Source: Streptomyces aurantiacus JA 4570 (GTDB lineage Bacteria; Actinomycetota; Actinomycetes; Streptomycetales; Streptomycetaceae). Taken from it: a DNA stretch of 64,000 nt. The stretch covers positions 1 through 64,000 of the forward strand of contig NZ_AOPZ01000109.1 in the NCBI RefSeq assembly GCF_000414115.1. Reading direction: 5' to 3'. The first letter of the stretch is position 1. The number at the start of each line of letters is the position of its first letter. A program made the position numbers and the translations under genes. A model generated the notes under the pieces. It made no database searches, was not told where the DNA came from, and saw nothing but the letters and a program-made list of their open reading frames with translations. Shown piece by piece: positions 50,835 through 58,142 of the stretch.

Positions 50835-51616
50835 GACGAGGCTCCACGGGAGGCGCCCAGGTCGGACATGCGGACGATGCCGTTGACCAGCATGCGGTCC
50901 TCGCCGTCGGTGGCGCCGATCACCCACTCGCCCGGCAGCAGCTCGGGATTGTCCTCCAGGGGCAGGTCGGAGACGACGACCGGCGCGGCGGGCGCCGCTT
51001 CGAACCGGCGTACCTCCTGGATGCCCACGGTGTTGTAGCCGACCTTCACGACGGTCGGGCCGGTCAGCTCCTCGAGCCCGAGAACCAGCCGCAGCACACG
51101 GCGCCCCTGCTCGTCGACCGCCTCGCCCAGGTCGGCCTGCCCCAGGGACAGAGGCGAGGTGAACTTGTCGGGGAACACCGGTACGTAGGGCCGTACTTCG
51201 CCGCGCCGGTTGTAGGTCAGCACCGAGGAGTACAGCATGTAGCCCTCGTCGTCGTGCACGGCGACGTTCACGTAGCTCTTGGCGCCGTCCTTCAGCGCGA
51301 CGAGGGTCTCGGTCGTCCCGCCGGGGGCATCCGGGCGGAGCACCAGGCCCGACTCCCGCACCTCGTTGAGGAGCGGGAAGCTGTAGGTGTGCTTGACCGC
51401 GAAGGGCTTGGTCAGGCCCTCGACGCGGGTGGTGCACCGCAGTTCCACCACTCCGGGCGACGCGAGGCGCCCCGAGTGACTGCAGTGCACGGCCGCCGTG
51501 CGCGAAGCCAGCGTGGGGCTGATGACGTAGCGCGCCATCGCTTCCTCGAGCGACCGCCCGGCGAACTCCTCCTTGCGCATCAGCCCCGCGACCAGCCTGG
51601 TCGTCGCCTGCCTCAT
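50831..51616 (-). CDS. unrecognised RiPP-cluster protein, mostly beta
   Basis: I do not recognise this 261-residue protein. After a helical start (LVAGLMRKEEFAGRSLEEAMARYV) it alternates short hydrophobic strands (VVELRCTTRVEGL, FAVKHTYSFPLLNEV, KSYVNVAVHDDEGYMLYSSVLTYN, PTVVKVGYNTVGIQEV), suggesting a beta-rich fold. It has no signal peptide, no Cys-His-Asp or Ser-His-Asp motif, and a single Cys-containing strand near the N-terminus. It overlaps the P450 gene (upstream) and the helical protein gene (downstream) by 4 bp each, so it belongs to the biosynthetic operon. A binding or cyclase role is possible. Confidence 0.7.
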   Translation of the reverse strand: MRQATTRLVAGLMRKEEFAGRSLEEAMARYVISPTLASRTAAVHCSHSGRLASPGVVELRCTTRVEGLTKPFAVKHTYSFPLLNEVRESGLVLRPDAPGGTTETLVALKDGAKSYVNVAVHDDEGYMLYSSVLTYNRRGEVRPYVPVFPDKFTSPLSLGQADLGEAVDEQGRRVLRLVLGLEELTGPTVVKVGYNTVGIQEVRRFEAAPAAPVVVSDLPLEDNPELLPGEWVIGATDGEDRMLVNGIVRMSDLGASRGASS

Positions 51617-53133
51617 GGTGACTCCTCTCGTTGCCCGGCGGATTCCCGTCGCAGGGGGACTGCCCGCAGCCTCGTTCCGGGGCTGGGGCGCAGAATGATG
51701 CCGACGTCGGCCGTCGGCGGCTCGCCGACGGGTTCGATCCGGAAGCCCTGGAGCACCCGGGTCAGGACAACCCCGGCGGTGACCTGCGCCAGCATCCGGC
51801 CGGGGCAGGACCGGCGGCCGCCTCCGAAGGGGAAGTACGCGTACCTGGGCGCCCCGGCCGCCGCGTCACCGAGCCACCGGTCCGGGAGGAACTCGTCGGG
51901 CCGCGGGAACCAGCGCCCGGAGCGTTGGATGCTGTACGGCGAGGCGAGCAGCACGGCCCCCGCGGGCAGTCGCACACCGGAGAGCTCACAGGGCCGCCCC
52001 GTGGCCCGCATGATCGTCCACGCCGGGGGACACAGCCGCAGCGCTTCCGTGAACACCGCCTGGAGCAGCGGCATCCCGGCCAGATCGGCCGGGCCCGGGG
52101 CCCGGCCGCCGACCGTCGTCCCGATCTCGGTACGCACGCGGCGGGTGACGTCCGCGTCGCGGCTGAGCAGCAGCAGCGACCAGGCCAGCGCGGTGGCCGT
52201 CGACTCGTGCCCGGCGATGAGGTGCGCCAGGACCTCGTCGCAGACCTGGTCGGGGGTCAGCGGCTCCGCGGCGCGTCCGTCGTCCGATGCGGTGTCGGGC
52301 GGCGCCGTCAGCAGCCCGACGAGGTCGTCACCGCCCGCGTGCGAGGCCACCAGCCGGAGCACCGCGGCGCGCAGCTCCCCGGCGGCGTGGGCGAAGGCGC
52401 GCTCGACGCGCGCGCTCGGCTCCGCGCCGGCCGGCGCGGACTCCAGGGCGTGGATGCACTCCATCACCGTCCGCAGATGACGCCCGAAGGCGCGCAGGTC
52501 GAAGTCGTCGTCGGTGCCGCACAGGTGCCGCAGGACCGCGGCGAGGGTCAGGGTGCGCATCTCCTCGTGGATGTCGGGGATGTCGTGACTACCGGGGATA
52601 CAGGGGCTGCGGGGGCTGTCGGCGGCGCCGTCCACTCCCACCGCGCCCGTGCCCGCCCAGCTCCGCAGCCGCTCGTCCGTGACCTCCGCGACCACGCGCG
52701 CGGCACGCCGTACATACCGGGCCCCCGTGATCCGCATGCTTCTGCGCCGCGACCGGGCCCAGGCGGGCCCCTCGCTGGTCAGCACGTTCTCGCCGAGGAC
52801 CTGCTTCCACCGCTCCATCTTCGGTTTGAAGAACGCGGCGTCGTGGTCCGTGAGTACGACGTCCACGGCGTCCGGGTCGCTCACGACGAGGCAGGCGCCC
52901 GGACCGGTGTCGAGGCGGGCCAGCCGGTGCGCGCTCTCCTTGGCCGACCGGCGCAGCAGGCCCAGCGGCTCTCGGCGCAACTCCTCCAAGTGCCCGCCCG
53001 GGGCCGGGCCCTCGCCTGCCTCGGCCCGTTCCGCGTCGTCCTGCCCGGCGTGTGCCGGACAGCGCGCCGGGGACGGCCCCGAGGGGCTCACCAGGGGTAC
53101 GGCCTTCCAGCTCATCGGGAACTCTCCGCTCAT
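51613..53133 (-). CDS. cytochrome P450 of the RiPP cluster
   Basis: The 506-residue P450 shows the I-helix AGHESTATALAW (near 305), the E-x-x-R of the K-helix (EALR), PDEFLPDRW and the haem loop FGGGRRSCPGRML with Cys443 as iron ligand. At 506 residues it is longer than most bacterial P450s (about 400), with an N-terminal extension of about 45 residues and an insert near 165-185. In YM-216391-type pathways a P450 is thought to hydroxylate the beta carbon of the core Phe so that it can form a phenyloxazole; this enzyme or the JmjC protein could do that here. It starts 25 bp after the YcaO stop and overlaps the next gene by 4 bp. Confidence 0.92.
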   Translation of the reverse strand: MSGEFPMSWKAVPLVSPSGPSPARCPAHAGQDDAERAEAGEGPAPGGHLEELRREPLGLLRRSAKESAHRLARLDTGPGACLVVSDPDAVDVVLTDHDAAFFKPKMERWKQVLGENVLTSEGPAWARSRRRSMRITGARYVRRAARVVAEVTDERLRSWAGTGAVGVDGAADSPRSPCIPGSHDIPDIHEEMRTLTLAAVLRHLCGTDDDFDLRAFGRHLRTVMECIHALESAPAGAEPSARVERAFAHAAGELRAAVLRLVASHAGGDDLVGLLTAPPDTASDDGRAAEPLTPDQVCDEVLAHLIAGHESTATALAWSLLLLSRDADVTRRVRTEIGTTVGGRAPGPADLAGMPLLQAVFTEALRLCPPAWTIMRATGRPCELSGVRLPAGAVLLASPYSIQRSGRWFPRPDEFLPDRWLGDAAAGAPRYAYFPFGGGRRSCPGRMLAQVTAGVVLTRVLQGFRIEPVGEPPTADVGIILRPSPGTRLRAVPLRRESAGQREESP

Positions 53134-53158
53134 CGGGGCACCTCCTCGCGGTCGCGGG

Positions 53159-54589
53159 TCAGGGCAACGGATGGGGGAACGGGTGCGGGTCGGGCGCGTC
53201 GCCGGTGAGCGCTCCGACGGCCCTGGCGCGCGCCGGGTCCAGGTTGCGGAAGCGGTGCGCGCCTTCGAGGCTGTACAGGCCGGGCACGACGACCCGGCGG
53301 ACGACGCAGCCGGCGGCGCGCAGCACGTCGGCGCTCATGTCGACCCCGTACGCCCGGTGGCCGCGCCGGTGCAGCGCGGCGAGGGTCGCGTCGAGGCCCG
53401 GCGGCGCGGTGTCGCGGTCCGGCGTCGTGTCGAGGGTCGGCGTCGCGTCCGGTCCGTCCTCCACGGTGACCGCGTCGCCCCGGACGTTCAGGAACTCCGG
53501 GCGGGCCGCGAGACAGGCGTCCAGCTGATCGGGGAACAGCGAGTAGAAGGCGGCGCCGTGCTCGAAGGAGCGCACCTCGGCGAAGTCACCGCCGAAGACC
53601 CAGTCCGCCTGGGTCGCGCACAAGTGCCGCACGTACGGCACGCCTTGGAGGGCCTCGAGGAATGCCTTGCGCAGGGCGGCGTCCAGGCTCCCGCGGCAGG
53701 CGGAGCCGACGGCGAGGAGCGGCCCGGCCGCGTCCCGCACCCGCAGGATCACCAGGCAGACGGGAATGCCGAGGTCGGAGGTGATGTCGAAGGCGTCGAC
53801 GGTGTAGCGGTCGTCGAGTTCGGCGGCGTCGCGCAGCTGACGGCACAGCCCGGTGTCCGCGTCGATCCTGCGTGCGGGCAGCTGCCAGTGCCAGGCGAGC
53901 ACCAGGGCGTCGCGTTCGATCACTTCCCACAGAGCGGAACGGGTGGCGTTCTCCGTCCCGAACCCGAAGGCGAGTCCGGTGGTGACGGCCGGCAGCATGC
54001 CGGGCTCCGCCCTGGACCTGAGGTAGGGGAAACAGACTGCCGGTCCTGGCAGCCAGAGGCCGTCTCCGGTGTGCAGGTCCTCGCCCGGGTACCACCGCAG
54101 TTCGCTGTCCTCGGTCAACGGCCGGAAGGGGAAGCCCGGTTCGGCGTACTGCTCGGTTGCGAACGGCGTCCACGCGCCGGGGTGGACGCGCGCCTCGGGA
54201 TCAGCGGCCCAACTGCCGCTGCGGCAGGGCGCGGTCCGGCTGTACCTGATGGCGTAGTAGCGCTCAAGTCCCTCGGCGGCCGCCGCGATCCAGCTGTCGG
54301 CGGGCCGGAACCCGGCGCCCGCGCACTTCGTGTACCGGCCGAAGCGCCCCAGTTCCGCCACCGCGGGACCCGGCAGACAGGTGTGGCTGTACACAGCCGG
54401 GTCACCCGGCCTCCGACGGACCCGGGGGACCGCGGCGAACACCTGCTCCTGGCGGATGATCCGGTCGAGCAGAGGGTGCGCCTCGGGCAGCGGCGACCTG
54501 GCCGTGCCGCCCGAGGCGCCGACCGCTCCCGGAGGAGTCTCCTGGCGAGGGCCGCGCTGTACGGCTTCCGGCGACGAACTCCCCGTCAT
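53159..54589 (-). CDS. YcaO cyclodehydratase with C-terminal PxPxP tail
   Basis: The 476-residue YcaO protein has the ATP/Mg-binding acidic motifs: AAAAEGLERYYA with Glu106 and Glu109, ALWEVIERDALVLAW and ALRKAFLEALQGVPY. It ends DPHPFPHPLP, the proline-rich tail that marks YcaO enzymes forming azolines (the tail reaches the active site). It activates backbone amides with ATP to cyclise Ser, Thr and Cys. Residues 1-45 are a low-complexity extension. No separate full-length E1-like partner is present; the fusion at 47217 and the protein at 48695 may serve. ATG 54589 has aaggag upstream. It follows the precursor gene by 92 bp, with a hairpin between. Confidence 0.93.
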   Translation of the reverse strand: MTGSSSPEAVQRGPRQETPPGAVGASGGTARSPLPEAHPLLDRIIRQEQVFAAVPRVRRRPGDPAVYSHTCLPGPAVAELGRFGRYTKCAGAGFRPADSWIAAAAEGLERYYAIRYSRTAPCRSGSWAADPEARVHPGAWTPFATEQYAEPGFPFRPLTEDSELRWYPGEDLHTGDGLWLPGPAVCFPYLRSRAEPGMLPAVTTGLAFGFGTENATRSALWEVIERDALVLAWHWQLPARRIDADTGLCRQLRDAAELDDRYTVDAFDITSDLGIPVCLVILRVRDAAGPLLAVGSACRGSLDAALRKAFLEALQGVPYVRHLCATQADWVFGGDFAEVRSFEHGAAFYSLFPDQLDACLAARPEFLNVRGDAVTVEDGPDATPTLDTTPDRDTAPPGLDATLAALHRRGHRAYGVDMSADVLRAAGCVVRRVVVPGLYSLEGAHRFRNLDPARARAVGALTGDAPDPHPFPHPLP

Positions 54590-54657
54590 GAAGGGCTCCT
54601 TGTCATGGGTGCGGTGTGGTGCTGCGCTCTTGCTCAGGACTTACGGGGCGTGCCGTT

Positions 54658-54679
54658 CGGACGGCAGCGTCCCCGTCCG
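54658..54679 (-). terminator. hairpin 3 bp after the RiPP precursor stop
   Basis: cggacgg (54658-54664) and ccgtccg (54673-54679) form a 7-bp GC stem around an 8-base loop, directly downstream of the precursor gene. Such hairpins let precursor mRNA exceed that of the downstream enzymes by partial termination or 3' protection. Confidence 0.55.
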
Positions 54680-54681
54680 CC

Positions 54682-54807
54682 TCACTCGTCGGCGGCGACG
54701 TCCAGGTCGTCCTCTTCCATCTCGAGGGAGCAGCAGGAGGAGCCGATGATGAATCCGACCTCGATGTCGACTTCCTCGATCTCAGCGGTCGTGATGTTCT
54801 CCGACAT
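54682..54807 (-). CDS. azole RiPP precursor peptide, core FIIGSSCC
   Basis: This 41-residue peptide was found by reading the gap between the JmjC and YcaO genes. Residues 1-18 form an acidic leader (MSENITTAEIEEV, then DIEVG). Residues 19-26 read FIIGSSCC, and residues 27-41 are an acidic follower beginning SLEMEEDDL. Known relatives: YM-216391 arises from FIVGSSSC and telomestatin from TTSSSSCC, both with a core between a leader and a C-terminal extension. Thus Phe, Ser, Ser, Cys and Cys are predicted to become five azoles, with Ile-Ile-Gly closing the ring. The ATG at 54807 has gggag six bases upstream and overlaps the JmjC gene end by 26 bp. Core boundaries are inferred. Confidence 0.85.
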   Translation of the reverse strand: MSENITTAEIEEVDIEVGFIIGSSCCSLEMEEDDLDVAADE

Positions 54808-55807
54808 TTTCTTCTCCCATTCCCCGGCCCCTTGCCGGAGCCGGTTTTGACGGTGCGTCAGCCGAACAGGTCGTCCGGCCTTGGGGAATTTCCTCGGAAA
54901 GCGCCCGGCCGAATGGGCCGGACAGCAGTTCCGAGATCGCCCCGTCCATGCGCTGGATGAGATCGGCGGGCAGAAAGCTCCCGCCGTCGCCGTCCAGCCG
55001 GACGGCCGGGGCCCGCCAGTGGTCGACGGTGAGGAGCCGCGTCTTCAGCCGCTCCAGGAAGACCGCGGACCATGACGGAGCTGCGATGCCGAACGAGAGC
55101 GAGACGGATGCCGCGTCCTGGTGCGCCTCGGTTCCGTGCCAGTGGCCGCGCGGCAGCAACAGGCTGTCCCCCGGCCCCAGGTCGACGGTGTCGCACCGCT
55201 CGGGCGCTCCGGCGCCCGGCGCTTCGGGGCGGTAGTAGCGCGCCAGCTCGGTGGAGACGCGGCCGCCCGCCGCGTAGTTGGCCGTCGGATAGCGCACCCC
55301 TGTGTTGGCGGCGAGACGCCAGCGTTTGTCTCCGGTGACCTGCACGATCACGACGTCCTTGTCGTCGAAGTGCAGGGGCAGGCCGCTGCCCGGAGGCGAG
55401 ACGAAGGCGGAGCATCCGCAGAATCGCCGCGGTACGCCCAAGGCGTGGGCCAGCGCGTCGAGCAGGGAGTCGGCCGCCGGGCAGACCCGGTCGAACTCCT
55501 CCAGGTTCACCGACACGCCGTCGTCGAAGAAGGCGCCCCCCTGCCGGCCGTCGACGACGATGTCGGCCCGGTACCGGCCCGGCGAGCGGGTCAGATGCAG
55601 CCGTACGCCGTGCGGATGGCCGCCCACGAGAGCGCGGGCGTCGTGGGCGAGGAGTGCGGAGTCCCGAATTCCTTCAAACATTGCGGGTTCAACGCTTTCC
55701 GTGAGCCGAAGCCCCTCCCGCACCGCGCTCCTGACTTCCTTGGCCCCGGCCCGGGGAAAGAGGGCCGAAAGCACGTCTTCCTGTTCCGTCCGCTCCGTCG
55801 TCTCCAC
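54782..55807 (-). CDS. JmjC/cupin-4 family hydroxylase
   Basis: The 341-residue protein has the Fe(II)/2-oxoglutarate motif His146-x-Asp148 in LPLHFDDKDVVIVQVTGDKRWRL, with the distal His in LLPRGHWHGTEA (His222 or His224). This is the ROXA-like cupin-4 arrangement. These enzymes hydroxylate beta carbons of side chains. It begins the RiPP operon and overlaps the precursor start, so beta-hydroxylation of the core (Phe19 or Ile) is a reasonable proposal. A self-protection role is less likely. GTG 55807 has GGAG just upstream; the frame extends further up but with no start of comparable quality. Confidence 0.85.
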   Translation of the reverse strand: METTERTEQEDVLSALFPRAGAKEVRSAVREGLRLTESVEPAMFEGIRDSALLAHDARALVGGHPHGVRLHLTRSPGRYRADIVVDGRQGGAFFDDGVSVNLEEFDRVCPAADSLLDALAHALGVPRRFCGCSAFVSPPGSGLPLHFDDKDVVIVQVTGDKRWRLAANTGVRYPTANYAAGGRVSTELARYYRPEAPGAGAPERCDTVDLGPGDSLLLPRGHWHGTEAHQDAASVSLSFGIAAPSWSAVFLERLKTRLLTVDHWRAPAVRLDGDGGSFLPADLIQRMDGAISELLSGPFGRALSEEIPQGRTTCSADAPSKPAPARGRGMGEENVGEHHDR

Positions 55808-56369
55808 GGTTCTCCGCCGTTCTGACAGCTTCTCCGGTATCTGCTCAGGAGCGTGCCGCACGGTGCGGCGGAAAGTCTTTGACTGAGCGTGCGCAGCAGT
55901 TGTCGATTTGTGCACAGCGACTTGAAAGGCGGACGGCGGACGAATGCGTACGAGAAAGGGGGATCGGGCGGGCAACCTCGGGGCGCCGAAATGGGTTGCC
56001 CGGACGGAGGGCGGGCGAGTGGGGCGGCGGGGCGGTTCAGCCCGGGCGGCAACAGGTCTCAGCCGCGTTGTCCGCTGATCCGACGCGGTCTGGACCTCTG
56101 CGTACTCTCCGCCGAGGCAAACCTGCGGGCCGCGCTCTCGAGGGAGGTGCCCCGGAGCACCCGCTTGAGCGTGATGGACATCGGCTGCGGTGCCGGAGAG
56201 AGCCTGCACCTGCTGCGGGCCGCGCACCCGTGTCAACCGGGCCGCGGCCCACATCAACTTCTACCGAGCAGGCTGCCGTGCCCTGCAAGCGTGCGCGGTT
56301 CACAAGAACTACGTCGTCTCCAACCGGCTGCGCAACATCGAGCAGGCTGTGCGGGGCAGCCCCGGCGTC
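55808..56369. other. 560-bp region upstream of the RiPP operon
   Basis: No intact gene is seen. It should carry the promoter of the JmjC-first operon in 55808-56080, though I could not fix its elements. The distal half holds the methyltransferase-like remnant listed next. Confidence 0.6.
56084..56369 (+). pseudogene. frameshifted methyltransferase-like remnant
   Basis: The plus strand encodes LCVLSAEANLRAALSREV, then STRLSVMDIGCGAGESLHLLRAAHP, which matches SAM-methyltransferase motif I (D-I-G-C-G-x-G). At about 56231 the coding signal jumps to another frame reading RVNRAAAHINFYRAGCRALQ, then ACAVHKNYVVSNRLRNIEQAV, and it runs into the end of the LysE gene with no stop. No start with a Shine-Dalgarno is apparent. 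The second part is not identified; it may come from the same gene after an indel or from another gene by deletion. It lies just upstream of the RiPP operon, on the opposite strand. Confidence 0.5.
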
Positions 56370-57038
56370 TCAATGGTTCTCCGTCGCCAGCCAGGCGGCC
56401 AGCCCCAGCATCGCCCCGCCCGTCAGACCGTCCAGCCGGCGCCGGGCACGCCGACCGATGCCCATGCTCTTCAGGCGGCTTCCCAGCGTGGCGCAACCGC
56501 AGGCACAACAGAACTCGATGGCGATATAGGCGGTGCCGAGGGCCAGCAGGGGAACCGCGACTCCCTCGGCGCCGCGCGGCAAAAACTGCGGCAGGAACAC
56601 CGTGAACAGGATGAGCGCCTTCGGGTTCGTCGCCGCGACCAAGAACTCCTGCCAGGCCAGCCGCCACGAGGAGCGATGGCCGCCGCCCGCGCTCCGCGCT
56701 GCGGCGTCCCGTCCGGCATCGGGTGCGGCTTCGGCTCGGTCCTGCCCACGCAGAGCGGTCAGGACCGTCCTTGCTCCCAGCCACAAGAGGTAGACCACAC
56801 CGCACCACTTGATGACGTTGAACGCCACTTCGGAGGCGGCCAGCACAGCTCCAAGACCTGCCGCGACCGCCACCACCATCAACGCGAAAGCCGTGAAACG
56901 CCCCAGTGACGCGCTGACAGCCGGGGCCAGACCATGTCGCAGACCATTACGCAGGGTCAATAATTGGTTGGCTCCGGGCGTGGCGGCCAGCAGCAGCGCC
57001 GACGGAACGAAAGCCGCCCACTCCACATCAGTGACCAT
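56370..57038 (-). CDS. LysE family translocator
   Basis: The 222-residue membrane protein has the LysE/RhtB signature near the N-terminus: FVPSALLLAATPGANQLLTLRNGLRHGLAPAVSASLGR. About six hydrophobic segments follow, including WLGARTVL and NPKALILFTVFLPQFLP. It exports amino acids or small metabolites by proton exchange. It is in the same direction as, and 560 bp upstream of, the RiPP operon, so export of the cluster's product or immunity is possible but unproven. ATG at 57038. Confidence 0.9.
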   Translation of the reverse strand: MVTDVEWAAFVPSALLLAATPGANQLLTLRNGLRHGLAPAVSASLGRFTAFALMVVAVAAGLGAVLAASEVAFNVIKWCGVVYLLWLGARTVLTALRGQDRAEAAPDAGRDAAARSAGGGHRSSWRLAWQEFLVAATNPKALILFTVFLPQFLPRGAEGVAVPLLALGTAYIAIEFCCACGCATLGSRLKSMGIGRRARRRLDGLTGGAMLGLAAWLATENH

Positions 57039-57106
57039 GGACCGCGTGTACCCCGTGTAGCAGCCAACCTTCCGGTAGGCCCGGATCCGGCCGCGTCGCT
57101 CCGGGA

Positions 57107-57140
57107 TTGTTCAGCGGCGTCCAAAGGGGGTGCTGAACAA
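57107..57140. promoter_or_regulatory. inverted repeat upstream of amine-oxidase pair
   Basis: ttgttcagc (57107-57115) and gctgaacaa (57132-57140) are perfect 9-bp arms separated by 16 bases. The site lies between the divergent LysE (57038) and amine-oxidase-partner (57226) genes, about 85 bp before the latter, and could be an operator or a hairpin. Confidence 0.4.
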
Positions 57141-57225
57141 CTCGTGGGCCGCTGAACTCGACCTCGAACGCGGCAGAGGCACCGCTGTTGCTCGGCCGGA
57201 GAAGACACTCGACACGGGGGACCAT

Positions 57226-58023
57226 GTGCGTGATCTGATACGCAGAAATCTCGGCAAGGCAGTGGCCGGTGCGGCCGTGGCGCTGAGCGGCACGGCCGTC
57301 GCCGTGGCCGTCGCCCTGCCCGGGTCGGCCGGAGCGGGCGAGCAGGGCGCCCGCCCGGATGCGGCCGCGGCCGCGCAGCAGCAACAGGCGCCGCGGCCAG
57401 GGGTCGTGGAGGCCGCGCCGCCCGAGGGGGACAAGGGCATCGGCAGCGACCCGCTGACCGACAGAGAGCTCGAGCGCGCCGAGCAGCTGGCTCTCACCGG
57501 CGCCGTGCGCATGAGGAGCGAGGACGTCGAGGGCCATCGTGGCCCTCAGCACATCTCCACCAATCTGGCCGAGTTGCCCCCTGAGGAGGCCGACGACGCC
57601 ACACCGCCCCGCCGCGCCCGCGTCACGTACTACAACTACGCGGACGACACCCTCCTGACCAAGACGGTGAACCTCACGACCGGCAAGGTCGAGCAGGCCG
57701 ACACCGCACGCGGCGCCCAGCCCCCGCCGACGAGGGACGAGGTGGCTCAGGCCGCGGCACTGATCATCGCCGACCCGCTCGGCAAGGGCCTCAAGGCGGA
57801 CTACAAGGACATCATGGGCAAGGAGCTGACCTCGCCCGGCCAACTGGTCCTGAGCGGCGGAGCCTTCCGCAAGGAGACGGAGGAGCAGCTTCCGCCGCGG
57901 TTGGCCGCATGCGGCGAGCACCGGTGTGTCCGGGTCATGTCCAAGGTCGTGCACGGCCCGTGGATCAACACCAGGGACCTGATCGTCGACCTGAGCGCGC
58001 GGACCGTCACCCGCGTCCGCTGA
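57226..58023 (+). CDS. secreted partner protein of copper amine oxidase (N2/N3-domain-like)
   Basis: The 265-residue protein starts RDLIRRNLGKAVAGAAVALSGTAVAVAVALPGSAGAG, a signal peptide with a paired Arg resembling a Tat signal (no perfect RRxFL). Gln/Pro-rich sequence follows, then SDPLTDRELERAEQLAL, RARVTYYNYADDTLLTKTVNLTTGKVEQ and GAQPPPTRDEVAQAAALIIADP. These look like the small N2/N3 domains that precede the catalytic domain of copper amine oxidases. GTG 57226 has ggggg six bases upstream. The catalytic-domain protein follows 119 bp later, so the two together resemble one split enzyme. Confidence 0.7.
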   Translation: MRDLIRRNLGKAVAGAAVALSGTAVAVAVALPGSAGAGEQGARPDAAAAAQQQQAPRPGVVEAAPPEGDKGIGSDPLTDRELERAEQLALTGAVRMRSEDVEGHRGPQHISTNLAELPPEEADDATPPRRARVTYYNYADDTLLTKTVNLTTGKVEQADTARGAQPPPTRDEVAQAAALIIADPLGKGLKADYKDIMGKELTSPGQLVLSGGAFRKETEEQLPPRLAACGEHRCVRVMSKVVHGPWINTRDLIVDLSARTVTRVR

Positions 58024-58089
58024 GCTCTGCCCGGCTCGCGTCCGCTGAGCCCCGCCCGGCTCGCGCCCGCTGAGCCCCGCCCGGCTCAC
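58015..58089. repeat. three 25-bp tandem repeats across the stop codon
   Basis: Three copies of g(t/c)ccgctgagc-y-c-y-gcccggctc-r-c run at 58015-58039, 58040-58064 and 58065-58089. The TGA at 58021-58023 ends the upstream gene; the other two copies repeat its last codons and stop in the spacer. Confidence 0.9.
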
Positions 58090-58142
58090 GTCCGCCCCCG
58101 CCATCGGCCCATCACCCGTCCCGTACACAGGAGTTCTCCGGC

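Noticed and set aside
47217..54807. Thiopeptide or linear azole peptide (goadsporin-like) cluster
   Set aside because: No LanB-type dehydratase or pyridine-forming enzyme, and the core lacks the Ser/Thr/Cys-rich thiopeptide pattern; FIIGSSCC fits the YM-216391/telomestatin class better.
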